A stretch of 64,000 nt of DNA from Ignavibacteria bacterium (GTDB lineage: Bacteria; Bacteroidota; Ignavibacteria; Kapaibacteriales; UBA961): positions 1 to 64,000 of the forward strand of contig VGWD01000008.1 of the NCBI GenBank assembly GCA_016873735.1, in the 5' to 3' direction. This document shows, piece after piece, positions 28,551 to 38,525 of this stretch. The stretch's first letter is position 1, and each line of letters begins with the position of its first letter. A model generated the notes under the pieces. That model was given only the letters and a program-made list of their open reading frames with translations. It was not told the DNA's origin and did no database searches. The position numbers and the translations under genes were made by a program.

Positions 28551-29666
28551 ATGAAAAGAAGAATATTTCTGCATAGCATAGGAGCTGGGCTTTCCGCTTT
28601 GGGATTTTCCAGCCTGGAGACTCGTGCCGGAAATGGCAGTAATGAATTTGTGAACACAACAGAATCAATCCTTGCGAATCCCGCTAAGAATGGAAGTGAT
28701 TTTATTTCCCTTTTGCCGCCCGCACTCAAGAAAGGTTCAACTATTGGAATAACTGCACCTGCAAGTGGAGTGGACAATGGAGAGATTCAAGAAGGCATTG
28801 CATTATTGAAAGCAATTGGATATTCGATTGTTTTGGGTAATACACTTACAAGAAAATACGGATATCTATCTGCTCCAGACACAGAAAGAGCTGCTGAATT
28901 CATGGAATTCGTCGAAAGACCCGACATAGACTGCATTCTATGTGCAAGGGGTGGTTATGGCGTAATGAGAATATTACCCATGCTCGATTTTGGCGTCATT
29001 CGATCAAATCCTAAAATTATCATTGGATATAGTGACATTACAGCATTATTGGTGGCAATCACCAAGCTAAGCAATGTGATCACATATCATGGTCCGGTTG
29101 CTTCATCCACATTCGACTCTTTCACTGTGGATTATTTCAAGAGGGCTTTATGCAAACCGGTATCTCTCGATACTATCCAATCAGGTACAGAAGAATTCAA
29201 ACCGATCACATTCAGTGATCCAAGGATGATCACATTGACTGATGGCGTTGCAAAAGGGCGTTTGACAGGTGGTAATTTGTCAATGATTGTTGCAACGCTC
29301 GGCACACCATATGAAATTGATACCAAGGATTCTTTATTGTTTTTGGAAGATATTGCCGAAGAGCCATATCGCATTGACAGAATGCTCACGCAATTATGGC
29401 TTGCAGGAAAATTACAGCAATGTTCTGGGATTATTCTTGGTCAATTCAAGAATTGCGAGGCGAAAAGAATCCCCGGATTCGAGGTTTCATTCTCTCTGCA
29501 GGAAGTATTGGAGTCGAGAATCACCTCACTCGGGATACCGGCTGTACATGGGCTTCCCATAGGACATGTAAAAAGCAAAATGACTATTCCATTAGGAGTC
29601 ATGGCTGAACTAAATGCCGCCGGCAAATCATTTACCATTTTGGAAAGTCCGGTTGCATTTTCATAA
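28551..29666 (+). CDS. LD-carboxypeptidase, peptidase family S66, with Tat-like signal
   Basis: The product has 371 residues. The start at 28551 gives MKRRIFLHSIGAGLSALGF, a twin-arginine-like signal. The LdcA core follows: IGITAPASG, ILCARGGYGVMRILP, the Ser nucleophile in IIGYSDITALL, TGGNLSMIVATLGTPYE, the Glu in LEDIAEEPYRIDRML and the His in GLPIGHVKSKMTIPLG. These form the Ser-Glu-His triad that removes the terminal D-Ala from tetrapeptide stems of peptidoglycan. E. coli LdcA is cytosolic and acts in recycling; this one appears exported, so it would act on wall or shed fragments in the periplasm. Confidence 0.88.
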   Translation: MKRRIFLHSIGAGLSALGFSSLETRAGNGSNEFVNTTESILANPAKNGSDFISLLPPALKKGSTIGITAPASGVDNGEIQEGIALLKAIGYSIVLGNTLTRKYGYLSAPDTERAAEFMEFVERPDIDCILCARGGYGVMRILPMLDFGVIRSNPKIIIGYSDITALLVAITKLSNVITYHGPVASSTFDSFTVDYFKRALCKPVSLDTIQSGTEEFKPITFSDPRMITLTDGVAKGRLTGGNLSMIVATLGTPYEIDTKDSLLFLEDIAEEPYRIDRMLTQLWLAGKLQQCSGIILGQFKNCEAKRIPGFEVSFSLQEVLESRITSLGIPAVHGLPIGHVKSKMTIPLGVMAELNAAGKSFTILESPVAFS

Positions 29667-29788
29667 TCATGTAAGTCCGTTACTTTTTCGGTATTGATTT
29701 GTCTTTTTTGATATTCTATCCATGTCTGCAGCATGGCATGGACCTAACATCGTTCATAACATTATTTCATAAGAATGGAGAATCTTTT

Positions 29789-32700
29789 ATGATTCTGTTT
29801 TTCCGCTCAATCATGATTTGCGCTCTTATCTGTTCCGGCATGGGCTCTACTTTTGCCCAGAATAGGTTTAATGTGTATACACCGGATGCTGATAAGTTTC
29901 CAAAAGTGCGTGCCTTTTATGAGGCGGCTGATCTCAACAATGTTCCGATTCCTGGGCTTTCTTCTACCGATTTTCGCATTGTTGAAAACGGTATTACAAT
30001 CCCACCAGCGGACATCACTCAAAAATGTTCCACAATCATTGATGGACCGGAGCTTAGCGTAGTTCTTGTTATCGACAAGAGCGCCTCGATGTCTGAACAA
30101 GTTGGATCAAGACCGGAAGAGACTCGATTCCGTTTCGTAAAACAAGCATCTAAACTCTTTGTTAGTTTGCTAAATTTTATTGGTAGAACAAAAGTTGCTG
30201 TCGTGTCATTTGATGGCCAGGCATATTTGGAGCATGATTGGTCTAATAATAGAAATTCTATCATCAAAGCTATAGATTCAATGATTATTGGATCGGCAAC
30301 ATACTATGATCCTCCGCTACTTCACAAACAATGGGGAGCCATAACTCTCATCAAAGACAGATATGTCAAAGAAAATCTTCCAGCAACAGTTAAGAAGGTC
30401 ATAATTTTCTTGACAGATGGTGAACCGAACAAACCACCTACCCGCGACACTATAAGGAAGGAACTCCTCGATAATGGCATTGCATTTTATGCAATCACAG
30501 CTTTCACCGGTATGAATAAAGATTTGGCTACATGGGCAGACATCACCGGCGGTGATCATTACGAAGCAAATTCAAAAGATGCCTATTCCAAGCTTCAAGA
30601 AATCTATTCAGAGATTGCAAAGAAGCTACAAGCAAAAGAGGTGTGTTATGTAGAATGGAACACACAAATGGGTTGCAATGAGGAAAGCAGAACAAGAACT
30701 GTTTATATAACACTTCAAAAGAATATCAATATCACCGATACATCAACGTATCAAGCACCGGCTTCCAGTGTATTGGAATTGGCTGTTAATCCTCCAATTG
30801 TTTCATTTGGAAATCCGGCGGTCAATAGTTCTATTGACAAAACGGTAAATGTATCAGCAAAAAATGGAAAGCTGGTTTTGACAGCCGATCCACCGGCCCC
30901 TGCAGGAACAGCATCTTTCACTGTTACAAGTTTCAATGGAATTGCATGGAATGGCACAACTCCTCAAACAATCGATTCCGGTAAAACCGCAATAGTTGGA
31001 GTACGTTTCACACAAGGTTCAACATTGGACTTCAGACAAAGCGGCTTGCGAATCCAAGGTACACCATGCGATCCCCCACTGATTCCACTTGTAGGTGGAG
31101 CTGCAGATATCGTATTGCTTGATCCAATTAATTCAGAAATTCGTTCGACCTGTAATGACCTCACAATTTTGTGGGGCGGAGTTGATTCTACTGAGCAAGT
31201 TATTATTCAATACAGCTCTGATAATGGGGCGAATTGGAATCTTCTCACAGATAAAGGAACCGGTTTAAAATACATTTGGTCTTCCGATGAGTTGAAAAAA
31301 CTCAACACAAAAGGTCAATACAAGATTCGCGTCGGTTTACCACCATCCAAAACATTTGTATGGGCAAAAAGTATCGGTGGTACTTTGTCTGATTCAAGTG
31401 TAAGTATTGCACTCTCACCAGATGGACAGAATTCATATATAGCAGGTACATTTGAAGGTGTTGCTTCATTCGATGGCAAACCAATGAATAGTGCTTCCGG
31501 AAGCAAAGATGGTTTCTTTGCCAGACTGGACATAGGTGGTAATGTTGATTTTGTCAATAGCGTCGGTGGCCCCGGGGTGGATGCAATCACAGGCATTGCA
31601 GCAGGTGACAATCAAATTGCATATGCAACCGGACATTTCATTGGTGATGCAACATTCGGATTCGTAAACAAGCGATCAACAAGTTTGACGGCAAGAAACT
31701 TTTTCATGACGCGTATCGAGCCAAATGGTGGAACAGTGATTGTCAATGTTCTTGGTGCTACACCAGCAAATCCAACAGCAGATGCATATGGCGAACGCAT
31801 TGCTTGGGATCCTTTCGAAAAACGCGTATATGTCGAGGGTCAATTCAAAGGTGTATTGACTGCAACAATGCGTGATGGTACAAAAGCAACCATTACGAAT
31901 AGATCACAACCTTTGGTTTGGAAACCATTTACCGCAGTGTTTGATCCTTCAGGAAATTGGCTGGATATTCAACCTTCTAGAACTCAAGGTAAACCATATA
32001 CAACTTTGACTGCAACAGATAAAGATGGCTGTATCTATGAAACAGGATCTTTTACCGGTTCGGTTACAAAGAATCCAGGCAATAAAACAATTACATCAGC
32101 CGGTCAATCGGATGGGTTCATCACAAAATTCTGCGGAACACCATCAAGTCAATCTTCAAGCTTAGTCCCCTTCCCACTTGCCAAGGCACGTTTGTACAGC
32201 ATCGACTCCAATATTCGATTCAATGTTGGTGTTACAGCGGTTGGAACTCCAAAGGATAAAGTACTCAGCGCAGGTATATGTAATGATGGGAACTTGGATA
32301 CATTCATTGACAGCGTCAGCGTTTCTGATCCCCAATTCAGTTTGAAATCAGTATTGAATGGTCGCTTATTCCCTTCAGTAAACTGTGATACCGTTCCAAT
32401 TGAAGTATTGTTTACTCCAACTGCTCCCGGCGATCATTGTGCGACAGTTACATTTTATGCAACATGTTCTCCAGTAGTAAAAATGACCATTTGCGGAACT
32501 GCAGTAGAGCCTTGCGATTATGTACATGTGACAGATACTACATTCAACAATACATTGGTTGGTAGCAAAAAATCCATGCTCATTAGTAAAGCAATTGAGA
32601 ACAAAAGTAATATCCTTATCAATGGTCAATTATCTTTGGGTGGAGCAAACCCGGGTGATTATGCAATCACTGCATTCCGCATGATAGATCGCAATGGCAA

Positions 32701-34507
32701 TCCTGCTCAAGGTGATGTAAATTCCAAATTGTTTACAATCAAACCGGGCGGACATTTGGAGGTAACAGCTGAATTCTCTCCAACTGCTGTTGGAAAGAGA
32801 CTTGCTTTCATTGATTTAAATCTTGATACAGTTTGCGTAGAAGCAAAAGTTCAACTTTCAGGTGACGGGGAAGCCCAGCTCACAGCATCGGCGACAGATG
32901 CCATTTGGAATTGTGTTCCCGTAGGCGGAAAAGATCGCAAAAATGTTATTATCACCAATGATGGAAATTCCGAACTAACAATAACAGGAATTTCATTATT
33001 GAAGAATAATGGCACATTTACGCTTATCAATCCTCCCGCTCCAGGATTTAATCTTACAAAAGGTCAAACAGCAAATGTCACTGTTGAATTTTCTCCAACA
33101 ACAAATGCCAATGGTTTGTGGGACTCTGTTTTGGTGACAGCTGCTTCGAAAATTGATCCTAATATAAAAGCACCAACCTTTGGTGCAAGGGTTCAAGGCG
33201 ATGGTTGTATCGGAGAACCTTCATATGCAAAGAACTGCTTCGATGATACACGCATAGGCAATGTATCGGCTGTGAAGTCCAATGCACTTGTCATAAGCAA
33301 TATAGGACAAGGTCCTCTAAAAGTTCTTTCGATTAAACCTATTGCGCCACTGGAGTTCGAATCAATAACCCCTAGCGGTCCTTTCGACATTCCATTGCAG
33401 GGATCACGTGATATTTCTGCTGTATTCATACCTCAGAAAAAAGGAAATCGCTCCGGATTTCTTGAAATCACAACCGATGCTAGCACAAAACCGGATACTG
33501 TAGAAATATGCGGCATTGGTTCATTACCTGATACTGTCATCACCTTTGCAACAACCAATGCTTGCGAAACACCGGTAGTATTATTACCATATCCAAATCT
33601 GAGCGGCTATCCCGTTCAGACAACAAATTCTGTGGCAGGTGATATTGCTTCATTCAGCATCAGTCCTATCGGTAATTTCACCATACCTGCAAAGACCAAT
33701 CACAATTATCTTATTGCTTATACACCTTCCGTTCCTGGCGAAGATACAATAACGGCTACATTAGGTGAGCGCAATGTGACTGTCATTGCAAAATCTGTTT
33801 CATTGCCAATGACAATCACCTCTTCAATCAATCCCGGACTTGTGACACCAGGTCAGAAAGTGGTCTTCAAAGTGAATGCAGATATCAAAGGAAATGTTGG
33901 TACGGCAAATATCAATTCAATGGAAATCAAACTTAATTATGATCCCACTGATTTGCGTTATTCAGGTACCATTCGTTCTTTGAATGGTTGGACCTGGACA
34001 GCAAGTCAATCCGTTAATATATTGACCGTTTCCGGAACCGGATCTCCTGGACTAAATGGAAACAAAGATTTGTTTGAAATCGATTATGATGCATTTCTTG
34101 GAGATTCATTGGCTTTCTTGGTGGATGTCGAAGCTGTAACAACTCCTGCTCTTGCAAAATGCTTGGAGATCAAATCAACTGATGCATCATTAAAGCTTGC
34201 CCCAATTTGTTTTGCAAATGGAAGATTCATTCGTGGATCTGGGCTTGCATACTCATTCGGTATTTCAGGAAAACATCCCACATCAGATATTGCTCAATTG
34301 GATTATTCGATTGGTATTTCCGGAAAGACAACCATCGAACTTTACAATTCAATGGGTCAGAAAATATATACCCTATTGGAAGGAATTATTCGCGAAGGAG
34401 AATATCAGTTAAGCATTGATGTTCAAACTTTACCGGCCGGTATGTATATGTGTTTGATGAAGTCAGGTCCATATTCAAATCAAGTCCCGCTCATCATTTC
34501 AAAATGA
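29789..34507 (+). CDS. Giant T9SS cargo: VWA + SBBP-like propeller + ASPM/choice-of-anchor repeats + cohesin-like + sorting domain
   Basis: The product has 1,572 residues from the start at 29789, which begins a signal peptide ending TFAQ. A von Willebrand A domain starts near residue 88, with MIDAS motif DKSAS at 96-100. Residues about 520-790 hold SBBP-type repeats (WAKSIGGT, YIAGTFEGVASFDG, YETGSFTG). Residues about 800-1330 hold at least five Ig-like ASPM-SPD2-Hydin / choice-of-anchor-D repeats (VEFSPT, CGTA, ISNIGQGPLKVL). A cohesin-like domain (INSMEIKLNYDPTDLRYSG) follows at about 1340-1470. The last 80 residues match T9SS type A sorting: TTIELYNSMGQKIYTL, then LPAGMYMCLM. It is likely surface-anchored or secreted. 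Its cargo role is inferred. Confidence 0.88.
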   Translation: MILFFRSIMICALICSGMGSTFAQNRFNVYTPDADKFPKVRAFYEAADLNNVPIPGLSSTDFRIVENGITIPPADITQKCSTIIDGPELSVVLVIDKSASMSEQVGSRPEETRFRFVKQASKLFVSLLNFIGRTKVAVVSFDGQAYLEHDWSNNRNSIIKAIDSMIIGSATYYDPPLLHKQWGAITLIKDRYVKENLPATVKKVIIFLTDGEPNKPPTRDTIRKELLDNGIAFYAITAFTGMNKDLATWADITGGDHYEANSKDAYSKLQEIYSEIAKKLQAKEVCYVEWNTQMGCNEESRTRTVYITLQKNINITDTSTYQAPASSVLELAVNPPIVSFGNPAVNSSIDKTVNVSAKNGKLVLTADPPAPAGTASFTVTSFNGIAWNGTTPQTIDSGKTAIVGVRFTQGSTLDFRQSGLRIQGTPCDPPLIPLVGGAADIVLLDPINSEIRSTCNDLTILWGGVDSTEQVIIQYSSDNGANWNLLTDKGTGLKYIWSSDELKKLNTKGQYKIRVGLPPSKTFVWAKSIGGTLSDSSVSIALSPDGQNSYIAGTFEGVASFDGKPMNSASGSKDGFFARLDIGGNVDFVNSVGGPGVDAITGIAAGDNQIAYATGHFIGDATFGFVNKRSTSLTARNFFMTRIEPNGGTVIVNVLGATPANPTADAYGERIAWDPFEKRVYVEGQFKGVLTATMRDGTKATITNRSQPLVWKPFTAVFDPSGNWLDIQPSRTQGKPYTTLTATDKDGCIYETGSFTGSVTKNPGNKTITSAGQSDGFITKFCGTPSSQSSSLVPFPLAKARLYSIDSNIRFNVGVTAVGTPKDKVLSAGICNDGNLDTFIDSVSVSDPQFSLKSVLNGRLFPSVNCDTVPIEVLFTPTAPGDHCATVTFYATCSPVVKMTICGTAVEPCDYVHVTDTTFNNTLVGSKKSMLISKAIENKSNILINGQLSLGGANPGDYAITAFRMIDRNGNPAQGDVNSKLFTIKPGGHLEVTAEFSPTAVGKRLAFIDLNLDTVCVEAKVQLSGDGEAQLTASATDAIWNCVPVGGKDRKNVIITNDGNSELTITGISLLKNNGTFTLINPPAPGFNLTKGQTANVTVEFSPTTNANGLWDSVLVTAASKIDPNIKAPTFGARVQGDGCIGEPSYAKNCFDDTRIGNVSAVKSNALVISNIGQGPLKVLSIKPIAPLEFESITPSGPFDIPLQGSRDISAVFIPQKKGNRSGFLEITTDASTKPDTVEICGIGSLPDTVITFATTNACETPVVLLPYPNLSGYPVQTTNSVAGDIASFSISPIGNFTIPAKTNHNYLIAYTPSVPGEDTITATLGERNVTVIAKSVSLPMTITSSINPGLVTPGQKVVFKVNADIKGNVGTANINSMEIKLNYDPTDLRYSGTIRSLNGWTWTASQSVNILTVSGTGSPGLNGNKDLFEIDYDAFLGDSLAFLVDVEAVTTPALAKCLEIKSTDASLKLAPICFANGRFIRGSGLAYSFGISGKHPTSDIAQLDYSIGISGKTTIELYNSMGQKIYTLLEGIIREGEYQLSIDVQTLPAGMYMCLMKSGPYSNQVPLIISK

Positions 34508-34515
34508 TGATTCAT

Positions 34516-34552
34516 AAAAAAAGCCCGTCACTTAGTTGACGGGCTTTTTTTT
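34516..34552. terminator. Bidirectional terminator between the T9SS cargo and pgpH-like gene
   Basis: A-run plus GCCCGTCA, a 6-base loop, then TGACGGGC and an 8-base T-run. The symmetrical A/T flanks serve both convergent genes. Its right edge touches the stop of the HD-domain gene. Confidence 0.9.
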
Positions 34553-36761
34553 ATTTCTGTTCGGGGATTTCTTTATACGACACTCGATGATGCCGCATAC
34601 CTAAAAGATTCTTCACGAAGGATTCTTTGATTTCATTGATTTCAGCCATAGTAAGCGGACACTCATCAAACTGTCCGTCAAGCATGCGTTCATTAACCAA
34701 ACCATCCAAAATTGCCTCTATATCTTCTTTACTTTCAGCTTGTTGCAATCGAACAATTGCTTCAGCTGCATCAGCCAACATCAATATTCCTGTTTCTTTC
34801 GTATTGGGCTTTGGCCCTATATATCGATAATCTTCTTCATTGACAATAGTTGGACCTTCACCGGATTGAGATCTCTCCAATGCTTTTGCATAAAAATGTT
34901 TAACAAGCATCGTACCATGATGCATAGGTATAAAATTAATGATTCGTTGAGGAAGATTGTATTCATTTGCCAATTCTATTCCATCAATCACATGTTCCTT
35001 TATGATTGAAGCACTTTTCTTAGGTGATAAATGATCATGTTTATTGTCGAGATTGATTTGATTTTCAACAAAATATTCAGACTTTGGAATCTTGCCTATA
35101 TCATGATACAAAGCACCTACTTTTGCTAACAATGCATTTGCATGTATGGAGAGAGCAGCACTCTCTGCCAAGCGTGCTATTGTCATAGTATGCTGAAATG
35201 TCCCCGGTGCTTTTTCATTCATTTCAATCAATAAAGGATGTTCGAGTGAATCATATTCATCGAGTTTTAAGTCCGTAGTAACCGGAAATACACGTTCTAG
35301 AACATATAAAACAGCAAATGTGAAGATTGGTGAGAATATGGCATTGATTCCTGCAACAATCAACTGAGGTAACATTTCATTCCAGCCAAGAGAGCGTTCG
35401 GCTCCGATAGAAAGTATACTTAGTGAAATCCCTAAAAACACATAAGTGATGGAAGCAAATATTTGCGTTCTGGATTGGATGTCACGAACACTATATGCCG
35501 CCACCATTCCACCAATCATTATGGCCAAGCCAACAGAATAATCACTGCCACGGACTCCTGCAATGAGCAATGCCATGACAACAGTGCTATAGAAAGCAGT
35601 TCTTGAGTCGTAGAGAATCGCAATCAACATAGACAATGCCGGAACAATGACACCATATTCCATTGGATATATGCTATTGACATATACAGTCAACCAAGCC
35701 AAGACCGGGGCAACCAAGATGATTCCAAATAAGCCAAACAATTGCTGTTGATTTGCATATATGGCCGGTCTGATGAAATATACATATAAGACCATCATGG
35801 ACAGTATCAAAAAGGCATGACCAATACTTCCAATGAGTATGAGCCATGAATAGGAATAGGTATCGGTATTCGCTCTATTATTGACATATGACTGAACCTT
35901 CAAAGCAGAAAGTCTGTCGAATCTCTCTCCCTTACGAATAAGTATTTCCCCAGCCCTTACAATGCCTAATGTTGTTGGAATTGAAGAAAGTCTTCCCTGC
36001 TTCAGTTCTTGAGTCAATTCCTTGGAAACAACATAGCGCGGTATCAATAACTCATATAACATTGCTTCCACTTTTTCCATCAATTGCATTTGCAGACGAT
36101 CACCGAAAAGATTGCCGATATACTTATCCAATTGAACGGAATCGGAGAAATATGATTTGGACATCGGAATATCAACTCTTGTTCCGGTTCTAAAATAAAC
36201 GGTGTCTGTCAAAGAAGAACCATTCATGGAAATCAGGGGCTTATTATCATAAAATGCAGTCAATATCTCATTCTTGTTTTTACTTAGCAGTTGAGAAATC
36301 ACACTTTTGGCCTGCAACGGCATTACTTCCAAAACAGTTTTGATCTTCTCTGACAGTTCAGATTGAGTATTGATGGCATTGTCATCGCATGCATCAATGA
36401 GCGCCGTCAACTTTTCATCGGCTTTAGCTCTTGCCATTGCATATTCTGTGCATACATAAGGCGTTGAGGAAAGAATGACTTTTTTATCTGCTTCAATTTC
36501 AGATTCAGGACGAAGAATTGCGAATGGAAATTCCGCTTTGATTGATTCATTCATCCACAGAACACCTGTATTAACTTGCCGAACATCTTCCCCATTTTCA
36601 TTGATTGCTCGCTGATTGGGAAACATGAAACCAATCAAAATGACGATCGAGATTACACCGAATATTCGCAGAGATTTTGAAGAAAGTCTAGATATCTCAG
36701 AGTCTGTATCTTGATGTTCTGAACTTTTCAGCTGTTCAAATAGTGTCTTTTGTTTTGCCAT
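34551..36761 (-). CDS. 7TM-HD cyclic-di-AMP phosphodiesterase (PgpH-like)
   Basis: The product has about 736 residues. One N-terminal transmembrane helix (about residue 35) and an extracytoplasmic 7TMR-HDED domain (to about 290) are followed by seven transmembrane helices (about 300-470). The cytosolic HD domain holds HTMTIARLAESAALSIH, GALYHDIGKIPKSEYF and IINFIPMHHGTMLVKHF, with all metal-binding His/Asp residues present. PgpH-type enzymes break c-di-AMP to pApA, adjusting osmotic and wall homeostasis. A start at 36782 directly after the upstream stop is possible; 36761 (MAKQKTLF) is preferred because GAGAG lies just upstream. It is cotranscribed with the barrel gene upstream. Confidence 0.9.
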   Translation of the reverse strand: MAKQKTLFEQLKSSEHQDTDSEISRLSSKSLRIFGVISIVILIGFMFPNQRAINENGEDVRQVNTGVLWMNESIKAEFPFAILRPESEIEADKKVILSSTPYVCTEYAMARAKADEKLTALIDACDDNAINTQSELSEKIKTVLEVMPLQAKSVISQLLSKNKNEILTAFYDNKPLISMNGSSLTDTVYFRTGTRVDIPMSKSYFSDSVQLDKYIGNLFGDRLQMQLMEKVEAMLYELLIPRYVVSKELTQELKQGRLSSIPTTLGIVRAGEILIRKGERFDRLSALKVQSYVNNRANTDTYSYSWLILIGSIGHAFLILSMMVLYVYFIRPAIYANQQQLFGLFGIILVAPVLAWLTVYVNSIYPMEYGVIVPALSMLIAILYDSRTAFYSTVVMALLIAGVRGSDYSVGLAIMIGGMVAAYSVRDIQSRTQIFASITYVFLGISLSILSIGAERSLGWNEMLPQLIVAGINAIFSPIFTFAVLYVLERVFPVTTDLKLDEYDSLEHPLLIEMNEKAPGTFQHTMTIARLAESAALSIHANALLAKVGALYHDIGKIPKSEYFVENQINLDNKHDHLSPKKSASIIKEHVIDGIELANEYNLPQRIINFIPMHHGTMLVKHFYAKALERSQSGEGPTIVNEEDYRYIGPKPNTKETGILMLADAAEAIVRLQQAESKEDIEAILDGLVNERMLDGQFDECPLTMAEINEIKESFVKNLLGMRHHRVSYKEIPEQK

Positions 36762-36782
36762 GATTACTCTCAATAGGTTCAT

Positions 36783-37622
36783 TCATATCATATACTGCAA
36801 TTCAAATTGCCATGAAAAACCCAAATTCAAATGATAAAATATGTCGACTTTCAGAGATATAGATTCCTGCAGCGTTGAAATACCGAGCATTGCTGATCGA
36901 TGTACATTCGAGAAACCGGCTTGGATTTCTGTTTGATTTGGTAAAACAAATTTCAATTTAGGCCTTAAACCTGACCCAAAAGCTGGAGAAACCAGATCCA
37001 CATCAAAAGCAACATCGTCAATTGGAAGTACTCCAACTCCAATGATTAGCATTGGACTATTCACATCGTATATTCGTTGCGAGCTTGGAAATGCCAAAGG
37101 CATACGAAGAACGCTCGATATTCTCGAATGTTCATCAATGATCAACACCCCTCCCAAACCAATGTCAACTTGCATACAATGCAATATACCGTCTCCGAAT
37201 GATGCAAATTCGGATTTCATGGTCACACCTGCAAGAAATGGCAAATCATGTCCTTTCCATGCACTTGCAAAGTTGATAGTAAGTATTGATAAATCCTGAA
37301 TGCTCATATATTCGGTACTTCCATGTGCATTTACCAAAGAAGTATCGATAGGAATTTCTCCACATATCCCATAATGAGTGAATTCCGGTATTCCATATGG
37401 AGAAGGGACAATTGAACATCCATAATGAGGATGCTCCATGCATCCCAAGAGTGCCGGATTGACAAAACCGCAATTCCATGATTGAGTCATACCCGTAGAA
37501 TTGTCATGGATATCGGCATATACTCCCTGGGCTAATGCATAGGTCATCATAAAAAAGTTGCCGATGCACCATAGGCATAGTATTTTCGCATATAATATCT
37601 GTTTGTTTTTTAGCGTTTTCAT
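36783..37622 (-). CDS. Putative outer-membrane protein with signal peptide (PorV/PorQ-like features)
   Basis: The product has 279 residues. The first 32 residues form a signal peptide ending YALAQ. The mature N-terminus contains CGFVNPALLGCMEHP, resembling the NPA motif near the start of PorV/PorQ/FadL-type barrels, and the rest has alternating beta strands. No known domain is clear. Its start codon is only 3 bases from the divergent porD start, and both start at good signal peptides. A T9SS link is suggested by that neighbour and by the NPA motif, but is not proven. The pgpH-like gene follows immediately. Confidence 0.6.
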   Translation of the reverse strand: MKTLKNKQILYAKILCLWCIGNFFMMTYALAQGVYADIHDNSTGMTQSWNCGFVNPALLGCMEHPHYGCSIVPSPYGIPEFTHYGICGEIPIDTSLVNAHGSTEYMSIQDLSILTINFASAWKGHDLPFLAGVTMKSEFASFGDGILHCMQVDIGLGGVLIIDEHSRISSVLRMPLAFPSSQRIYDVNSPMLIIGVGVLPIDDVAFDVDLVSPAFGSGLRPKLKFVLPNQTEIQAGFSNVHRSAMLGISTLQESISLKVDIFYHLNLGFSWQFELQYMI

Positions 37623-37625
37623 TCA

Positions 37626-38525
37626 ATGCGAACATTCATCTTTTCCCTGATATTCTTCTCACTTCAATTTCTCCCCATTCTTCATGCTCAAGAAATTGAA
37701 TTGCAAGTCAATGTAGATTTGCAGAACATTTCATTCGACAATCGTATCGACATACAGAATCTGAAACAAGACATCGTGAATTATATCAATAATCAACGGT
37801 ATTCTGAACAGGAATGGGATAAACCGAAAGTGCCTGTTGATATTGGCATCACGATTACCTCCAGAGGAGGAAACAATACTTATTCCGGCATTTTAACGGT
37901 AATGGCTTATACCGTTCTTGAAAACGGCTCTCGCTCAATTTTGATGAGAGCAATGGACAAACAATGGACATTCGAATATGCTCCGGGAAATATGATGACT
38001 TTTCAGACGAATAGATTCAATGCATTGTCTTCTCCAATAGACTTCTACATGCTCATGGCAATTGGAATGTTTCTTGATACCTTCGGCGAATTGGATGGCA
38101 CACCCTATTATGAAAGAGCAAAGGTGATTTGCCGTGCAGGTGCAGGCGCCAATGCATCAGGATATCCAGTCACACCGGACCCATCTGTTCCTTCAAAATT
38201 AGGTTTATCGACCGAGGCCTCTGATCTATTATATGAAGAATTCAGGAAATTGATTTTTTCTTATCATTTTGATGGATTGGAAACAATAAACACAGACAAA
38301 TCTCAGGGTCTTCAATTACTTGCGACTATCATTGAACAAATGTCTCAATTCAAGAAATCCAAAGTGACCATGAGAAGCCAATTCATGGAATCTTTTTTTA
38401 ATTCAAAGTTTCAAGAATTGGCAGACATATTCAAAGGATATCAAGATCCTGAATTATTCACCAATCTTTCCCAATTAGATCCTGCAAATTCTTCCGTATA
38501 TCAGGCAGCAAAAGAAAATAGATGA
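37626..38525 (+). CDS. porD: Type IX secretion protein PorD (DUF4835)
   Basis: The product has 299 residues. The signal peptide ends at LHAQ. The mature start EIELQVNVDLQNI followed by LKQDIVNYINNQRYSEQEW matches the DUF4835/PorD family. The conserved middle has PIDFYMLMAIGMFLDTFGELDGTPYYERA and the C-terminal third is helical. PorD was linked to T9SS function in Porphyromonas; its exact biochemical role is not settled. It heads a four-gene operon whose other members (threonine aldolase, thioesterase, OmpA protein) have no known T9SS role. The stop overlaps the aldolase start as ATGA. Confidence 0.85.
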   Translation: MRTFIFSLIFFSLQFLPILHAQEIELQVNVDLQNISFDNRIDIQNLKQDIVNYINNQRYSEQEWDKPKVPVDIGITITSRGGNNTYSGILTVMAYTVLENGSRSILMRAMDKQWTFEYAPGNMMTFQTNRFNALSSPIDFYMLMAIGMFLDTFGELDGTPYYERAKVICRAGAGANASGYPVTPDPSVPSKLGLSTEASDLLYEEFRKLIFSYHFDGLETINTDKSQGLQLLATIIEQMSQFKKSKVTMRSQFMESFFNSKFQELADIFKGYQDPELFTNLSQLDPANSSVYQAAKENR

